A stretch of DNA of 64,000 bases from an uncultured Dyadobacter sp. (GCF_946482605.1 NZ_CAMLSE010000014.1:62001-126000); one strand, 5' to 3'; shown: positions 18,311-28,339, counted from the first letter of the stretch. The notes: generated from the sequence alone by a model not told the origin. Numbers and translations: made by a program.

Positions 18311-19794
18311 TAATCAGCTTTTAAACTATTGTAAATCAAATCCATATCAACATGCAACCGGATCAGATCCGCCAGCTTGTCGTATTGTGCTTCCCTGAAA
18401 ACCCCGTAATCCCCGGATGCTCCCTTTTCATTGGTAAACTTTCCCAGAACATGATCCAGAACCGCCGCGTTATCCAGAACACCATGCAGATACGTCCCCC
18501 AGGCCTGGTCGCTCTGATAGCACCCGTCGGAAGAGCCATCGTCCAGAACGGCCACTGGCGAAGCCGTTTCCAGGTGCCGCGTCCTGCCCATATGGATTTC
18601 GTAGCCTTCGCATGATGCCGTCTCATCCAAGAATCTGAACTGCCTCCGGACTGTTACCTTACCGCTTTCCAGGATTGTTTCAACCGGCAGGATTCCCAAT
18701 CCCGGAATGGACGCAATTTCTCCTTCCAGCTGGTGCGGATCTTCTATCCTTTGCCCCATCATCTGATACCCTCCGCAAATTCCGATGACCGTCTTCCCGG
18801 CACGATACGCCGCCATAATGGCCCTGGCCACACCGTTGTTCCGAATGGCCAGCATATCCGCGATCGTGTTCTTACTGCCCGGCACAATAATGACCGAGGC
18901 CTTTTCGATCTCTGAGGGAGTCTGGGTGTAATACAAATTTACTCGCGGATCTTTTTCTAGCCTGTCGAAATCTGTAAAATTCGACAGCCGGTTGAGCAAA
19001 ATCACGGCAACGTTTACTTTACCCGACACTGCACTCCTTTGTTTAAGTTCCAGCGCTACCGAATCCTCTTGCTCAATGTGAATGTCGCGAAAATAGGGCA
19101 ATACACCTATCACGGGCAGCCCCGTGAGTTCTTCGAGCATCCGTTTTCCATCCTCAAACAACCTGGCGTCCCCCCGAAATTTATTGATCAGGATACCTTT
19201 CATCAATGCCCTTTCATGCTCTTCCAGCAGCGCGATGGTCCCGTAAACGCTTCCGAAAACACCGCCCCGGTCGATATCGGCAACGAGGTAGGTAGCTGCT
19301 CCCGCGTGTGCGGCCATGCGTAAATTCGTGATATCCCTGTGTTTCAGGTTTAGTTCGGAAATACTTCCTGCCCCCTCCATCACTACCGGCGAAAACCGGC
19401 TTTCCAGGCGGTCGAATGCCGACTTTACGGCCGTAAATAGCTCGCGTTTGTCGTGCGCCATAAAATACTCATAGGCCGACTGGTTCCCTACCGGCTTTCC
19501 ATTCAGGATCACCTGGGACGATTTGTCATTGGTTGGTTTTAGTAAAACCGGGTTCATGTCCGATTCACAAGGAATGCCCGCCGCCTCAGCCTGAACCGCC
19601 TGCGCACGCCCGAGTTCCAGCCCGTCGGGGGTCACATAGCTGTTGAGCGACATGTTCTGTGCCTTAAAAGGTGCCGGTGCATAACCATCCTGCTTGAAAA
19701 TCCGACAAAATCCCGCTGTAATCACACTTTTACCGACATCCGAGCCAGTCCCGACAAACATGATCGGCCGTAGTCTTTGAGAATTTCTATGCAT
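18310..19794 (-). CDS. cobQ: Cobyric acid synthase (glutamine-hydrolysing)
   Basis: CobQ amidates the b, d, e and g carboxylates of adenosylcobyrinic acid a,c-diamide, using glutamine and ATP. The 494-residue product has the N-terminal P-loop-like [17 protein letters not shown]. It continues with [33 protein letters not shown], and a class I-type glutaminase domain with the Cys in [12 protein letters not shown]. The C-terminus has [10 protein letters not shown] with the conserved His. ATG 19794 was chosen (overlap of 8 bp with chlID); ATG 19800, two codons upstream, is equally possible. The open frame further upstream to 20034 lies inside chlID. Confidence 0.96.
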   Translation of the reverse strand: MHRNSQRLRPIMFVGTGSDVGKSVITAGFCRIFKQDGYAPAPFKAQNMSLNSYVTPDGLELGRAQAVQAEAAGIPCESDMNPVLLKPTNDKSSQVILNGKPVGNQSAYEYFMAHDKRELFTAVKSAFDRLESRFSPVVMEGAGSISELNLKHRDITNLRMAAHAGAATYLVADIDRGGVFGSVYGTIALLEEHERALMKGILINKFRGDARLFEDGKRMLEELTGLPVIGVLPYFRDIHIEQEDSVALELKQRSAVSGKVNVAVILLNRLSNFTDFDRLEKDPRVNLYYTQTPSEIEKASVIIVPGSKNTIADMLAIRNNGVARAIMAAYRAGKTVIGICGGYQMMGQRIEDPHQLEGEIASIPGLGILPVETILESGKVTVRRQFRFLDETASCEGYEIHMGRTRHLETASPVAVLDDGSSDGCYQSDQAWGTYLHGVLDNAAVLDHVLGKFTNEKGASGDYGVFREAQYDKLADLIRLHVDMDLIYNSLKAD

Positions 19795-21607
19795 TGTCAT
19801 GATGAATCCGTGTCGAAATTGTCTCCGTGACGCCCTCCGGGGACATATTATCCATGACCATATACTCTGCTCCAAGCGCCTCCGCAAGGTCCCGCGCACG
19901 CCCCTGGCGCACGTAACCGCTTTCGGTATCGAGTACCAATGCAGGTAACCCCAGATGACGCAGCTCTCCTGCCCAAAGCAAACTTTGCGCCCACGCGTCA
20001 CCCGCGCCATCCAGCGGTACGTTGGCCTTTCCATCCGTCAGCACTACCACGAAAGGCTGTAATTGCCCGGCTGATAGTATGCGTTTGGCCATGGCTTCTG
20101 CCAGTTGCAATGCATGCGGCAAAGGCGTACGACCGCCAGTGGGCAATGCAGTCAGCGCCTGTTCCGCCAGATCCGTGCTTCTCGTAGGTTCCAGCAACGC
20201 CCTTGCTTCGACGCCACGGAATGCGATTACCGCTACCATATCCCTTTTCTGGTAAGCATTCTGCAACAGATTCATCACGCTGCCTTTTACTGCCTCCATC
20301 CGTTTACCGGCAGCCATCGAACCTGAGGCGTCCACAACGAACATGATCAGGTGTCCCGCCTTCCCATTGCGGACTTTACGATGCAGGTCTGTCCTCTGCA
20401 CCTCAAAATGCGCCGTGTCACGGGATAAGGCATGAATCAATGTCTCATTCAGAGCCAGCTCGCCGCCATTCAAACCTTTTTCTGCGCGGACCTGGACGCC
20501 ATTTCCCACATTTCTCACCCTGACACTCCGCCCGGCCACAGGTTCGGTCAGCAAAGCCTCCCCTTTTGAATCTATATTTTGAACATTCATTCCAAATCCT
20601 ATTGCAGCAACTTCCGTTACATCACTATCCCCACACTCCCCCTCACCGCATTCCGGGCTAGCTTCCCCGCCCTTTCGCTCTGTATTCTGTTCCTCTTTCT
20701 CCCCATCGTCATCTCTCCTGGCGTCGGCTTGCAAAGGTTTCTTTCCTTTCCGATGCGGCAAGACCAACTCTGCGGCCTCCCTGATATCCGGAACGGTGAC
20801 AATACTCCTTCCGTTCCAGGCAGCAATGGTAATCGCCGTCTTGTACATTACAATATCTGCCCGCAGGCTTCCCACAGCCCATTCAATGGACAGCTGACCG
20901 ATCATTCTCAGCAGCCCGTCGGGTACCTGTACATGAGGCAGCAGCTGCCGTGCCTGCCTGATCTGCTGCCGTAGCGCATCCCCGGGCTTTTGCCAGGTTT
21001 GAATAAACTCACCCGGATCGCGTTCAAAAGCAATTCTTCGTTTGACCACCTCGGTTCTGTCAACCAGTTCGGCATGTGTCTCCACTTCCACCAGCAATCC
21101 GAAACGGTCCAGGAACTGCGGGCGAAGGTTACCCTCTTCAGGGTTCATCGTACCAATCAAAATAAACCTCGACGGATGGCTCACCGACAGTCCTTCGCGC
21201 TGGACAGTATTTATGCCCGAAGCCGCCACATCCAGGAGCACATCCACCAGATGATCCGCCAGGAGATTGACCTCATCGATGTACAATATCCCCTGATGTG
21301 CCTCTGCGAGCAAGCCGGGTAGAAGTGTCTTCTTTTTTTCCGAAAGCATCACTTCAATATCGAGGCTGCCCAGCACGCGGTCCTCCGAAGCTCCCAGTGG
21401 CAAGTCCACAAACGGAACGGGTCTCAGGCCACTTTCGTGAAGAGCCGGCGGCATCATCTCCGCCAGTCCCCGCACCGCCGTCGTTTTGGCGGTCCCTTTT
21501 TCCCCTTTGATCAGCAGGCCGCCGATACCCGGATTGACTGCGCAAAGGAGCAATGCCTTCTTCAACTTTTCCTGTCCGACGATTGCCGGAAAAGGGTATA
21601 AATTCAT
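19787..21607 (-). CDS. Fused ChlI/ChlD-type chelatase AAA+ / vWA subunit
   Basis: This 606-residue protein joins an AAA+ ATPase and a von Willebrand A domain, like fused BchI and BchD of magnesium chelatase. Walker A is GEKGTAKTT (residues 35-43) and Walker B lies in [12 protein letters not shown] central linker is rich in Asp, Glu, Gly and Lys (about 310-350). The C-terminal vWA domain has the MIDAS motif DASGS in [16 protein letters not shown]. With CobN upstream, it should drive ATP-dependent cobalt insertion; separate CobS and CobT chelatase subunits of the Pseudomonas type are absent. ATG 21607 lies 22 bp after cobN and starts the conserved [18 protein letters not shown]. Confidence 0.93.
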   Translation of the reverse strand: MNLYPFPAIVGQEKLKKALLLCAVNPGIGGLLIKGEKGTAKTTAVRGLAEMMPPALHESGLRPVPFVDLPLGASEDRVLGSLDIEVMLSEKKKTLLPGLLAEAHQGILYIDEVNLLADHLVDVLLDVAASGINTVQREGLSVSHPSRFILIGTMNPEEGNLRPQFLDRFGLLVEVETHAELVDRTEVVKRRIAFERDPGEFIQTWQKPGDALRQQIRQARQLLPHVQVPDGLLRMIGQLSIEWAVGSLRADIVMYKTAITIAAWNGRSIVTVPDIREAAELVLPHRKGKKPLQADARRDDDGEKEEQNTERKGGEASPECGEGECGDSDVTEVAAIGFGMNVQNIDSKGEALLTEPVAGRSVRVRNVGNGVQVRAEKGLNGGELALNETLIHALSRDTAHFEVQRTDLHRKVRNGKAGHLIMFVVDASGSMAAGKRMEAVKGSVMNLLQNAYQKRDMVAVIAFRGVEARALLEPTRSTDLAEQALTALPTGGRTPLPHALQLAEAMAKRILSAGQLQPFVVVLTDGKANVPLDGAGDAWAQSLLWAGELRHLGLPALVLDTESGYVRQGRARDLAEALGAEYMVMDNMSPEGVTETISTRIHHDNA

Positions 21608-21629
21608 AGTTACATCTGTTTTAAACCCG

Positions 21630-24600
21630 TTATTCCACCCGGGATTCCAGTAATGCTTCACTTTTCAGGTACAGGTCCCGCAATCCCTGCAACGCTTGGC
21701 CGGAGGGGCTTTCCCACATGCCCCGTTGGGCCGCTTCCAGCAGACGCTCGGCTATGGCGTGCAATGCCCAGGGATTGTTCTGCTCAAAAAACGCCTGCAT
21801 ATCCGGATCCAAAGCATACGTTTCTGTCAGCTTTTCATACATCCAGTCCTCGGCCACATCGGCTGTCGCATCGTATCCAAAAACATAATCTACCGTAGCC
21901 GTCAGTTCCAAACCGCCTTTATAACCATGCTTCCGGATACTTTCCAGCCATTTGGGGTTCACAACTCTTGACCTGAAAACGCGCAGCATTTCCTCTTTGA
22001 GATCCCTTACTACCGGTCTCGCCGGATCTTGGGAATCCCCGAAATAATGCTTCGGCTGTTGGCCGGTCAGGTTGCGGATCGTAGCGATCATTCCCCCGTG
22101 GAATTGCAAATAATCGTCGCTGTCGAAAATGTCATGTTCCCGGTTATCCTGATTGTGAACAGCCACCTCCACACCCGCCAGTCTTTGTGTAAATTCCTTT
22201 CTGGCGTCGACACCCTGCGCTTGGCGTGAATAGGCATAACCGCCCCAGTTGATGTAAGTTTGTGCGAAATCAGCATCCGTACGCCAGTTCTTCTCATTAA
22301 TCAAAGGCAAAATACCCGCACCATAACTTCCCGGTGCGGCACCGAAAATGCGATAGGAAGCTTTTTCCTCAGCCTCTTCGATAGATAAGCCGGTATCCTT
22401 TTGCAGTTCGGCGAGCTCTGCCAGGAAATGCTTTCTGACAAAATTTTCTTCCAGTGGCTCCTCCGCCGCTATGGCCATCTGCACCGCGTCGTCCATCAGC
22501 TCGATCAGATGCGGGAATGCGTCACGAAAGAAACCGCTGATACGGGTAGTCACGTCGATGCGCGGCCTGCCCAACTCTTCCAGGCCGATCAGTTCCAACC
22601 CGGTTATCCTCCGGCTTTCACTCTGCCAAAGCGGCCTGACGCCCAACAGGGCCAGTACTTCTGCGACATCGTCTCCATGGGTCCTCATGGCGCTCGTGCC
22701 CCAAATGCTGATACCGATACTTTCGGGGTAGCGGCCCGTTTCCCGGAAATGCCGGTCGAGTACCTCTCTTGCCAATTGCTGACCTACTTCCCAGGCGGCT
22801 TTCGACGGCAATACACGCGGATCTACCGCGTAAAAATTCCTTCCGGTTGGCAGAATATGGGCCATTCCCCGCGTGGGCGCGCCGCTCGGTCCCGCAGGTA
22901 CATATCCGCCCGAGAGGCCGTGGAGCAGGTTATTGATTTCATCATCAGTTCGTTCCAGATTCGGGACCAGCTCTTCGGCTATGAAATGCATATTAGCCCT
23001 GATTCCATCGAGGCCGGCGCCAAATGGAGCCCATTGGAGCGCTTCCGCGATGACCCGATCTACCTGGTGGATGTCGAAGCGATAATGCATTAAAAGCCGG
23101 ATCATGTGGCGCGACATCTCATCCAGCACCTCGATCGCGTCGGCAGCCGTGACCACAGGGCGGTCTGCCCAAACGGCAAACCGGTCCGATACATGTGCTA
23201 ATTTCTGGCCTTTTTGCTGATGAAGTGTATCTATATCAAAGCCGTACAACGTGGCCAATTCTGCCTGTAAGCCCGGCACATGCCCGTTGGGTAGCCGTGT
23301 AAGTGAGCGAAGCATATCGATCAATGCATCGCTTTCCGGTATTTCACCCAGGGTATGCAAGCCGTTCCGGATCTGAGCTGCACCCAATTCGCAGAGATAC
23401 CCGTCGATATCTTCAATCAAATGCGCAATGTCCTTTCCATCCATTTCCGACAAGCTCACCGGCACGCCTTCCGGGGTCATGTCTTCATCCCAGTCGTGCT
23501 TGTGGTCGCCGTGATCCCGGCTAAGCATCGCGGCGAGGTCGGTATCCAGATTGGTTTTCCGGATCAGCTCCCAGATCTGCCTCTGAAGCAATGGTAACTT
23601 CGACGGATCGAGGCTTTCGACCTGGTAATATTCATCTACGAGCTGCGTCAGCTGCGCCAGTTCCCCGTACGTATCGGCAGAGGTCATAGGAGGCGTGAGG
23701 TGGTCGACGATGACCGAATGTGCTCTCCGTTTGGCTTGCGAACCCTCACCGGGATCGTTGATGATAAACGGATAAAACATCGGCAGATCGGCCAGGAATG
23801 CGTCAGGAAAACAGTTCTCAGATAGTCCGATGCCCTTCCCCGGCAACCATTCCAGCGTCCCGTGCTTGCCCACATGCACGATCGCGTCAGCACCCCAGCT
23901 ATCCCGCAGCCAGCGGTACAATGCGAAGTAGTGGTGTGTAGGTGCCAGATCCGGCTGGTGGTAGATCGCATCCGGGTCCATTCCGTAGCCCCTGGGCGGC
24001 TGCAACATGACGAGCGCATGGCCAAGGTCCAGGCCAGCCAGAGCAATGTAATGTTCATGGACATAGGTCTTGCCTGGCGCTTCGCCCCATTGCTTACGCA
24101 TTCTCTCCCGCGGTTGGTCGGGAAGCTGGTCAAACCATTCCTGGTACTGCGCCGCAGGTACCTGTGCGATCGCCTGCGCAAGTTGCCCGGAAGTCAGGAA
24201 CTCTTCATCGTACGCGCAACGGTCGATCAGCGTGTGGATCAGCTCCGTCCCTGTCACGGGAAGGTGGTCGATCCGGTATCCTTCGGCCTGCATGGCCCGC
24301 AGGATGTTCAACAGCGAGGCCGGGGCGTCCAGTCCCACAGCGTTACCGATTTGTGATGCTTTGGTGTTGGAATTGGTAAGGATAAATGCAATTTTCTTAT
24401 CCTGGTTTTTCATGTATCGCAACCGTGCAAAGCGGACCGCCAAACCCGTTACCCGCTCTACGCGGTCCTCCAACGGTTCATAGCCCCGCCCCTCTTTGTT
24501 TTTTTCTTTAAAAGACACCGGAACGGTAATAATGCGACCGTCAAACTCAGGGATCGCCACATTCATCGCCGTGTCCAACGGATTCAATCCTCTTGCCGAA

Positions 24601-25910
24601 GATTCCCAGGGCCCACGGCTCATTCCGGAGGCAATGGCTTGCAGGATCGGTACGTTCAGCGCCGTCAGTGGATCGGCCTGTACAGATCCTGTCCCTCCGG
24701 CCTTGACGTCGTTCATTGCGAACGATATCGTATTGATCACGACGGCAATGCCCGATCCTGCCGATTTCTCAAAAAATTCAAATGCATAGGGTTTACCGGA
24801 TTCCGGGTTGAAGGTTTTGAGTGAAGAGGTAAAAACCGGCAGCACATTCACGCCGCGGTCTTCCAGCGACCGCACCATCGCATCTATAAAATGCGTATTG
24901 CCGCTTAGCCAATGGGCCCGGTAAAATGTAATGCCGATGGTCGCCAGTTGCGGGTCCCGGTGTTTCAGCCAATCATCCAGGTCGGCATTTTCTGGTAAAT
25001 CAGGATGATAAATACCGTGCTCGGCGAGCAGCTCGGGTGCTTCAAAGCCAAACCCTGTCATCAGTAAATGATCTGACAAATAGCTCATTAACGACAGCAG
25101 GTTGTTATAGCCCCCTGCCTGCAGGTAACCCAACGTTTCCTGCAATATGGCGGGAGAAACCGTGGATACGGCGGCAAATTCAGGGTTCAGCTCGCCTGTA
25201 CCACTCACCACGATGAGGTGCTGCCCTCGTTGCCCGGCCTGATTCACCAGTTCGCCAAAACCAGGAATGCTGCTCAGCCTACCATGGATACGTACTATGA
25301 CAATTTTGGCCTCAGCGATTTCGCGTTGCAGCAGTTGCTGCATTTGTTCCTCACTCTTAATGGCAAGCAAACTGATTCCCGTTGTTTTCGGAAAATCATC
25401 CGGCAGCAGCTGCATCGCACGGTTCAATGTCAGCAGATCGGTGTCGGCGTGGGTCAGAAATACGATACCTCCGGTTGGCAGAGCCACCTCACCCGCTTCC
25501 GTGGCATGTTCACTGCCCTTCCAAGTGTAAAATTGAAACACATGCTCCGCCAGATCGGAAGGCGGCACCAGGTACCGATCCGCTTTGACCATACTTTCGA
25601 TATAATCAAAAATGGCGATGATCTGCCAGTCGTAATTGATGGAATGGAACCACACCGAATGCCCGTCGAACAGCAGCGTCACTACATTGGCCAGCGTACA
25701 AGGCCCGAGACAACCGCCTTTGGTCATATGCACCACATTCCGCAGCTTCCTCCGCAACCATTCATTTTTATACAATTCCACTGGAATAGGCGCATATCCC
25801 CTATCCACCCGACCGCAGCAGCAGGCATTATAACAATAGGAAAGGTGCCCCCGTCGCTGAACGAGATTGATGGCTTTTCCGTCGGACCGGGTAACACGTT
25901 GACGTTTCAT
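21630..25910 (-). CDS. cobN: Cobaltochelatase CobN with N-terminal [2Fe-2S] ferredoxin-like domain
   Basis: CobN is the large subunit that binds the corrin ring and inserts cobalt. Most of the 1426 residues (from about 140) match the CobN/BchH family: [44 protein letters not shown]-like [12 protein letters not shown], and [19 protein letters not shown]. The first 130 residues or so are unusual for Cob[11 protein letters not shown] (Cys26, 30, 31, 32) and KGGCLGPC (Cys67, 71), with a thioredoxin-like layout after them, resemble the short [2Fe-2S] ferredoxins found in some cobalamin clusters. The start overlaps the cobB stop (ATGA). CobN is usually about 1250-1280 residues, so the extra length equals one such domain. 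Confidence 0.93.
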   Translation of the reverse strand: MKRQRVTRSDGKAINLVQRRGHLSYCYNACCCGRVDRGYAPIPVELYKNEWLRRKLRNVVHMTKGGCLGPCTLANVVTLLFDGHSVWFHSINYDWQIIAIFDYIESMVKADRYLVPPSDLAEHVFQFYTWKGSEHATEAGEVALPTGGIVFLTHADTDLLTLNRAMQLLPDDFPKTTGISLLAIKSEEQMQQLLQREIAEAKIVIVRIHGRLSSIPGFGELVNQAGQRGQHLIVVSGTGELNPEFAAVSTVSPAILQETLGYLQAGGYNNLLSLMSYLSDHLLMTGFGFEAPELLAEHGIYHPDLPENADLDDWLKHRDPQLATIGITFYRAHWLSGNTHFIDAMVRSLEDRGVNVLPVFTSSLKTFNPESGKPYAFEFFEKSAGSGIAVVINTISFAMNDVKAGGTGSVQADPLTALNVPILQAIASGMSRGPWESSARGLNPLDTAMNVAIPEFDGRIITVPVSFKEKNKEGRGYEPLEDRVERVTGLAVRFARLRYMKNQDKKIAFILTNSNTKASQIGNAVGLDAPASLLNILRAMQAEGYRIDHLPVTGTELIHTLIDRCAYDEEFLTSGQLAQAIAQVPAAQYQEWFDQLPDQPRERMRKQWGEAPGKTYVHEHYIALAGLDLGHALVMLQPPRGYGMDPDAIYHQPDLAPTHHYFALYRWLRDSWGADAIVHVGKHGTLEWLPGKGIGLSENCFPDAFLADLPMFYPFIINDPGEGSQAKRRAHSVIVDHLTPPMTSADTYGELAQLTQLVDEYYQVESLDPSKLPLLQRQIWELIRKTNLDTDLAAMLSRDHGDHKHDWDEDMTPEGVPVSLSEMDGKDIAHLIEDIDGYLCELGAAQIRNGLHTLGEIPESDALIDMLRSLTRLPNGHVPGLQAELATLYGFDIDTLHQQKGQKLAHVSDRFAVWADRPVVTAADAIEVLDEMSRHMIRLLMHYRFDIHQVDRVIAEALQWAPFGAGLDGIRANMHFIAEELVPNLERTDDEINNLLHGLSGGYVPAGPSGAPTRGMAHILPTGRNFYAVDPRVLPSKAAWEVGQQLAREVLDRHFRETGRYPESIGISIWGTSAMRTHGDDVAEVLALLGVRPLWQSESRRITGLELIGLEELGRPRIDVTTRISGFFRDAFPHLIELMDDAVQMAIAAEEPLEENFVRKHFLAELAELQKDTGLSIEEAEEKASYRIFGAAPGSYGAGILPLINEKNWRTDADFAQTYINWGGYAYSRQAQGVDARKEFTQRLAGVEVAVHNQDNREHDIFDSDDYLQFHGGMIATIRNLTGQQPKHYFGDSQDPARPVVRDLKEEMLRVFRSRVVNPKWLESIRKHGYKGGLELTATVDYVFGYDATADVAEDWMYEKLTETYALDPDMQAFFEQNNPWALHAIAERLLEAAQRGMWESPSGQALQGLRDLYLKSEALLESRVE

Positions 25911-27274
25911 AATGGGCTGTCGGCTGTCGGCAATCCGCTTAAAGTGGGGGGATTACTCTTGCCCTGTTGGATTAAATGGCTGATGAATTCGGGTTTGTCT
26001 CCCCAGTAAAAATGTGCATAAGTGGCAAAAGTGTTTTGTGCGCGGAACAAGCTGGTATCCACCGGAACACCCTTTGCATTGCTGAACAGCGCAGGTTCGG
26101 TCGCCGCGCCGTCGTCTGCCAAAGTAGAATAGTGAAATTCATGGCCATTGATTTCCAGCCCGTTCCAGTTCATCCTGCGGTAACCCAGGGTCATCCGAGT
26201 TTGTTTCAGTGACGTCCGGACGTTTAGTACATCTGTCATTTCAAAGCAATCGCCATGATGATCCGTAATACTTTTGCCCAGATACATCAATCCTCCGCAT
26301 TCGGCAAAGGCAACACCTCCATTCTTGCAATAGTGTGCGATGGCGTGCAACATAGATGTATTTTTTGAGAGTTCAGCTGCAAAAAGCTCCGGGTAACCGC
26401 CCGGCAAGTACAGCAGGTCCGTCTCAGGCAAATGCCGGTCATGCAACGGGCTGAACCATTCAACCTGCCCCATCGATTTCAGCACCCAGATATTTTCATG
26501 GTATAAAAAAGAAAATGCCTCATCCCGGGCGACCGCAATCCGGAGCGGACTAGTGGTAACCTGTTGCGGCATAACGTGGCCTGAAATGACCGGCCGGTCG
26601 GTTTTTCCGGTGATTTCGATCAGCCGGTCGACGTCAATGGTTTTGGGAATAATCTCGGCCAGCTTGCTGATAATGGCCTCGTAGTCGGTATCGGGAGAAA
26701 TGTGCAGCCCCAGATGCCGGGAAGGTATCACCAGGTCCTGATTTTTAGGTAAATAACCCAATGGCTCTATGCCCGCATCTTCGCAAGCCTCTTTCAAAAA
26801 CCGGTAATGGGATTCGGTATTGACGAAATTGAAAATGACGCCGGCCACGCGTACCCTCGGATCGAAACGGCTGAAACCGTAAATGAGCGGTGCGGCCGAA
26901 TAAGCCATCGACTGAGCCGAAACGACCAATATGACCGGAATATCCAGCAAAGCCGCGATCTCCGCACTGCTCCCCTTCATCCTGTCGGCTCCGTCAAACA
27001 GCCCCATTACCCCTTCCGCTACCGCCACATCCGCCACACCCGCATACCTATCAAACAGGGCCTTTGCATGAGTGCCCGAAGCCATAAATGTATCCAGATT
27101 GACTCCCGGCGTGTAAGCGGCGGCAGTGTGATGGATGGTGTCGATATAATCCGGGCCGCATTTAAATGGCTGCACCCGGTGCCCCCGGTTTCTCAGCGCT
27201 CGCAACAAACCCAGCGTCAGGGTAGTCTTGCCTGCGTTACTCGAAGGAGCTGAAATGAGGAATGCTGACTGCAT
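25907..27274 (-). CDS. cobB: Cobyrinate / hydrogenobyrinate a,c-diamide synthase
   Basis: CobB/CbiA amidates the a and c side chains of the corrin ring. The 455-residue product begins with SAPSSNAGKTTLTLGLLRAL (P-loop). PFKCGPDYIDTIHH, VAEGVMGLFDGADRMKGSSA, and the glutaminase part YLPGGYPELFAAELSKN and AFAECGGLMYLG with the nucleophile Cys follow. Followed by cobN, it probably acts on hydrogenobyrinate before cobalt insertion (aerobic route); this is inferred from the partner, not from the sequence. It is the first gene after a long leader with riboswitch 2 and overlaps cobN by 4 bp. Confidence 0.96.
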   Translation of the reverse strand: MQSAFLISAPSSNAGKTTLTLGLLRALRNRGHRVQPFKCGPDYIDTIHHTAAAYTPGVNLDTFMASGTHAKALFDRYAGVADVAVAEGVMGLFDGADRMKGSSAEIAALLDIPVILVVSAQSMAYSAAPLIYGFSRFDPRVRVAGVIFNFVNTESHYRFLKEACEDAGIEPLGYLPKNQDLVIPSRHLGLHISPDTDYEAIISKLAEIIPKTIDVDRLIEITGKTDRPVISGHVMPQQVTTSPLRIAVARDEAFSFLYHENIWVLKSMGQVEWFSPLHDRHLPETDLLYLPGGYPELFAAELSKNTSMLHAIAHYCKNGGVAFAECGGLMYLGKSITDHHGDCFEMTDVLNVRTSLKQTRMTLGYRRMNWNGLEINGHEFHYSTLADDGAATEPALFSNAKGVPVDTSLFRAQNTFATYAHFYWGDKPEFISHLIQQGKSNPPTLSGLPTADSPL

Positions 27275-27599
27275 GGCGAAGAGGGTTATTGTTAGCTGTT
27301 ACTTCTGGATCATGATCCCTGTTTTGATTACGGGAAAAACAAAACAGGCATTTACCGCAACCTTCTATCGGGCAAAAACCGCATTATTTGCCCTGTAAGC
27401 CGGAACGGTTCGAAGTTCTGAACATCATCCACAACAACGCAACCCTCCCGGGCCCGGGCGCTCAGAAACTCAGTATCTGAAAGCCCGCGCATCCGTTATG
27501 TCAGTATGCAGCAAAAGAAAAGAAAGGCATCACCGGAGCATCGCCACCGGCGGTCGGGAGAAACCCCGCCCACATCCAAACCAGACCCTGCCTCAAACC
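27275..27599 (-). promoter_or_regulatory. Long leader between riboswitch 2 and cobB
   Basis: About 325 bp with no gene of clear coding character separate the B12 box from the cobB ATG. Read on the minus strand it contains a short open frame of 37 codons (27609-27496, MLSRFEAGSGL...), a GC-only palindrome CCCGGGCCCGGG (27447-27458), and a 9-bp hairpin CCTGTTTTG/CAAAACAGG (27318-27348) 44 bp before the ATG. None is followed by a T tract, so I cannot name a terminator. It may be the expression platform. Confidence 0.5.
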
Positions 27600-27885
27600 G
27601 CGAAAGCATTGTCAACATCAAAGGCGGGTGCTCTGGCTTGGGGATCAATTTTGAATGAGTGAATTTGAATGAGTGAATTTTGAATGAGTGAATGTTTGAC
27701 CGGGTTCCGGATATATGTAAATGAGAAATATTCAGTCATTCACTCATTCACTCATTCACACATTCACTCATTCACACATTCACACATTCAAAATTGAACC
27801 TCCCCTTACAGTTGCGCGACAGCTCGTGATTTTCACACGATTCCCCCGGAATGCATTGAAATGCAATACCTTTTTCTGTTATAGA
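27600..27885 (-). promoter_or_regulatory. Cobalamin riboswitch of divergent form upstream of cobB
   Basis: Minus-strand elements are GGGGGAATCGTGTGAAAATC, then GCGCAACTGTAAGGGGAG, then a very long repeat hairpin, and an altered B12 box AGCCAGAGCACCCGCC (27638-27623). The core matches the B12 aptamer (GTGxAAxxxC ... CxACTGTAA), but the box differs from AGCCAGGAGACCTGCC. The GGGAAGGC segment seen in the other two riboswitches is missing; the repeat hairpin runs directly into GATCCCCAAGCCAG. A -7 element TAACTTTG is at 27919-27912. The call rests on these motifs and on cobB as target. Confidence 0.8.
27646..27796. repeat. GAATGAGT/CATTCACT microsatellite hairpin inside riboswitch 2
   Basis: The left arm (27646-27694) has six GAATGAGT-like units with small interruptions, and the right arm (27729-27796) has eight or nine CATTCACT/CATTCACA units. 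The arms are complementary over most of their length, with CAATTTTGAATG pairing to CATTCAAAATTG at the base. This is the longest of the three inserts. Confidence 0.88.
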
Positions 27886-27911
27886 AGTATGTTAAAGAAC
27901 TTGTTGGACGG

Positions 27912-27919
27912 CAAAGTTA
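27912..27919 (-). promoter_or_regulatory. -7 promoter element for riboswitch 2
   Basis: The minus strand reads TAACTTTG, matching TAnnTTTG, about 30 bp upstream of the aptamer core. It lies back to back with the plus-strand -7 element of riboswitch 3, 44 bp away. No clear -33 TTG was found. Confidence 0.45.
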
Positions 27920-27963
27920 GGTTTAATCATCCGGTTTTCTGGTTTTACTCCATCAAAAAAAGC

Positions 27964-27971
27964 TAGCTTTG
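27964..27971 (+). promoter_or_regulatory. -7 promoter element for riboswitch 3
   Basis: TAGCTTTG matches TAnnTTTG and lies just before the aptamer of riboswitch 3. The upstream sequence is AT-rich but has no clear TTG at the expected spacing. Confidence 0.5.
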
Positions 27972-27979
27972 TACATTCA

Positions 27980-28235
27980 TTGGTTTACGCCCAGCGCGTG
28001 ATTAAAAGGGAATCCGGTGCAATTCCGGAGCAGTACCCGCTGCTGTAAGTTCAAAAACATCGCTCTTGCAAGATGTCACTTTGGGAATTAATGAGTGAAT
28101 GAGGCAATGAGTGAATGAGTGAATAGTTTAGTATCTGTAAATTCACTCACTCACACATTCAAAATTCACTCATTCCATGGGAAGGCGCAAGGGCTTGGAC
28201 GAGCCAGAAGACCTGCCGTTGAACAATCCGGTTTT
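27980..28235 (+). promoter_or_regulatory. Cobalamin riboswitch upstream of the cobalt permease and btuB-like genes
   Basis: Elements in order are GCGTGATTAAAAGGGAATCC, GGTGCAATTCC, CCCGCTGCTGTAAGTTC, GATGTCACTTTGGG, a repeat hairpin, GGGAAGGCGCAAGG, and the B12 box AGCCAGAAGACCTGCC at 28202-28217. The core and box are almost identical to those of riboswitch 1, including the ACATCGCTCTTG segment. About 120 nt separate the box from the ATG at 28340. TGCTTTC/GAAAGGCA and later G/C-rich segments could form the expression platform. Confidence 0.95.
28087..28178. repeat. GAATGAGT-type microsatellite hairpin inside riboswitch 3
   Basis: The left arm (28087-28125) has four to five AATGAGTG-like units and one GAGGCAATGA interruption. 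The right arm (28141-28178) has ATTCACTCACTC, CACATTC and CACTCATTCC units. GAATGAGTGAAT-type segments can pair with ATTCACTCATTC across the hairpin. It stands at the same place in the aptamer as the insert of riboswitch 1. Confidence 0.85.
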
Positions 28236-28339
28236 GCTTTCGGGAAGAAAGGCAAGAGGACATCAACGCAGGTGCACGCAACCTGTGCCTCCTTCTGCAT
28301 TCTCCCATAAGTTATCTTTTAATTTATGTGGAAATCCAA

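Noticed and set aside
19795..20034. Longer cobQ start at 20034
   Set aside because: The extra 80 codons lie inside the chelatase subunit gene and are not CobQ-like; the P-loop region begins shortly after ATG 19794.
27646..28178. Possible CRISPR array because of many short repeats
   Set aside because: The units are 4-8 nt with no spacers, and the two arms are complementary; this is a simple-repeat hairpin.
27721..28310. Short plus-strand open frames at 27721-27966 and 28119-28310
   Set aside because: They translate the CATTCACT microsatellite and riboswitch sequence, giving repetitive His/Thr/Ser peptides; the region is explained by structured RNA.
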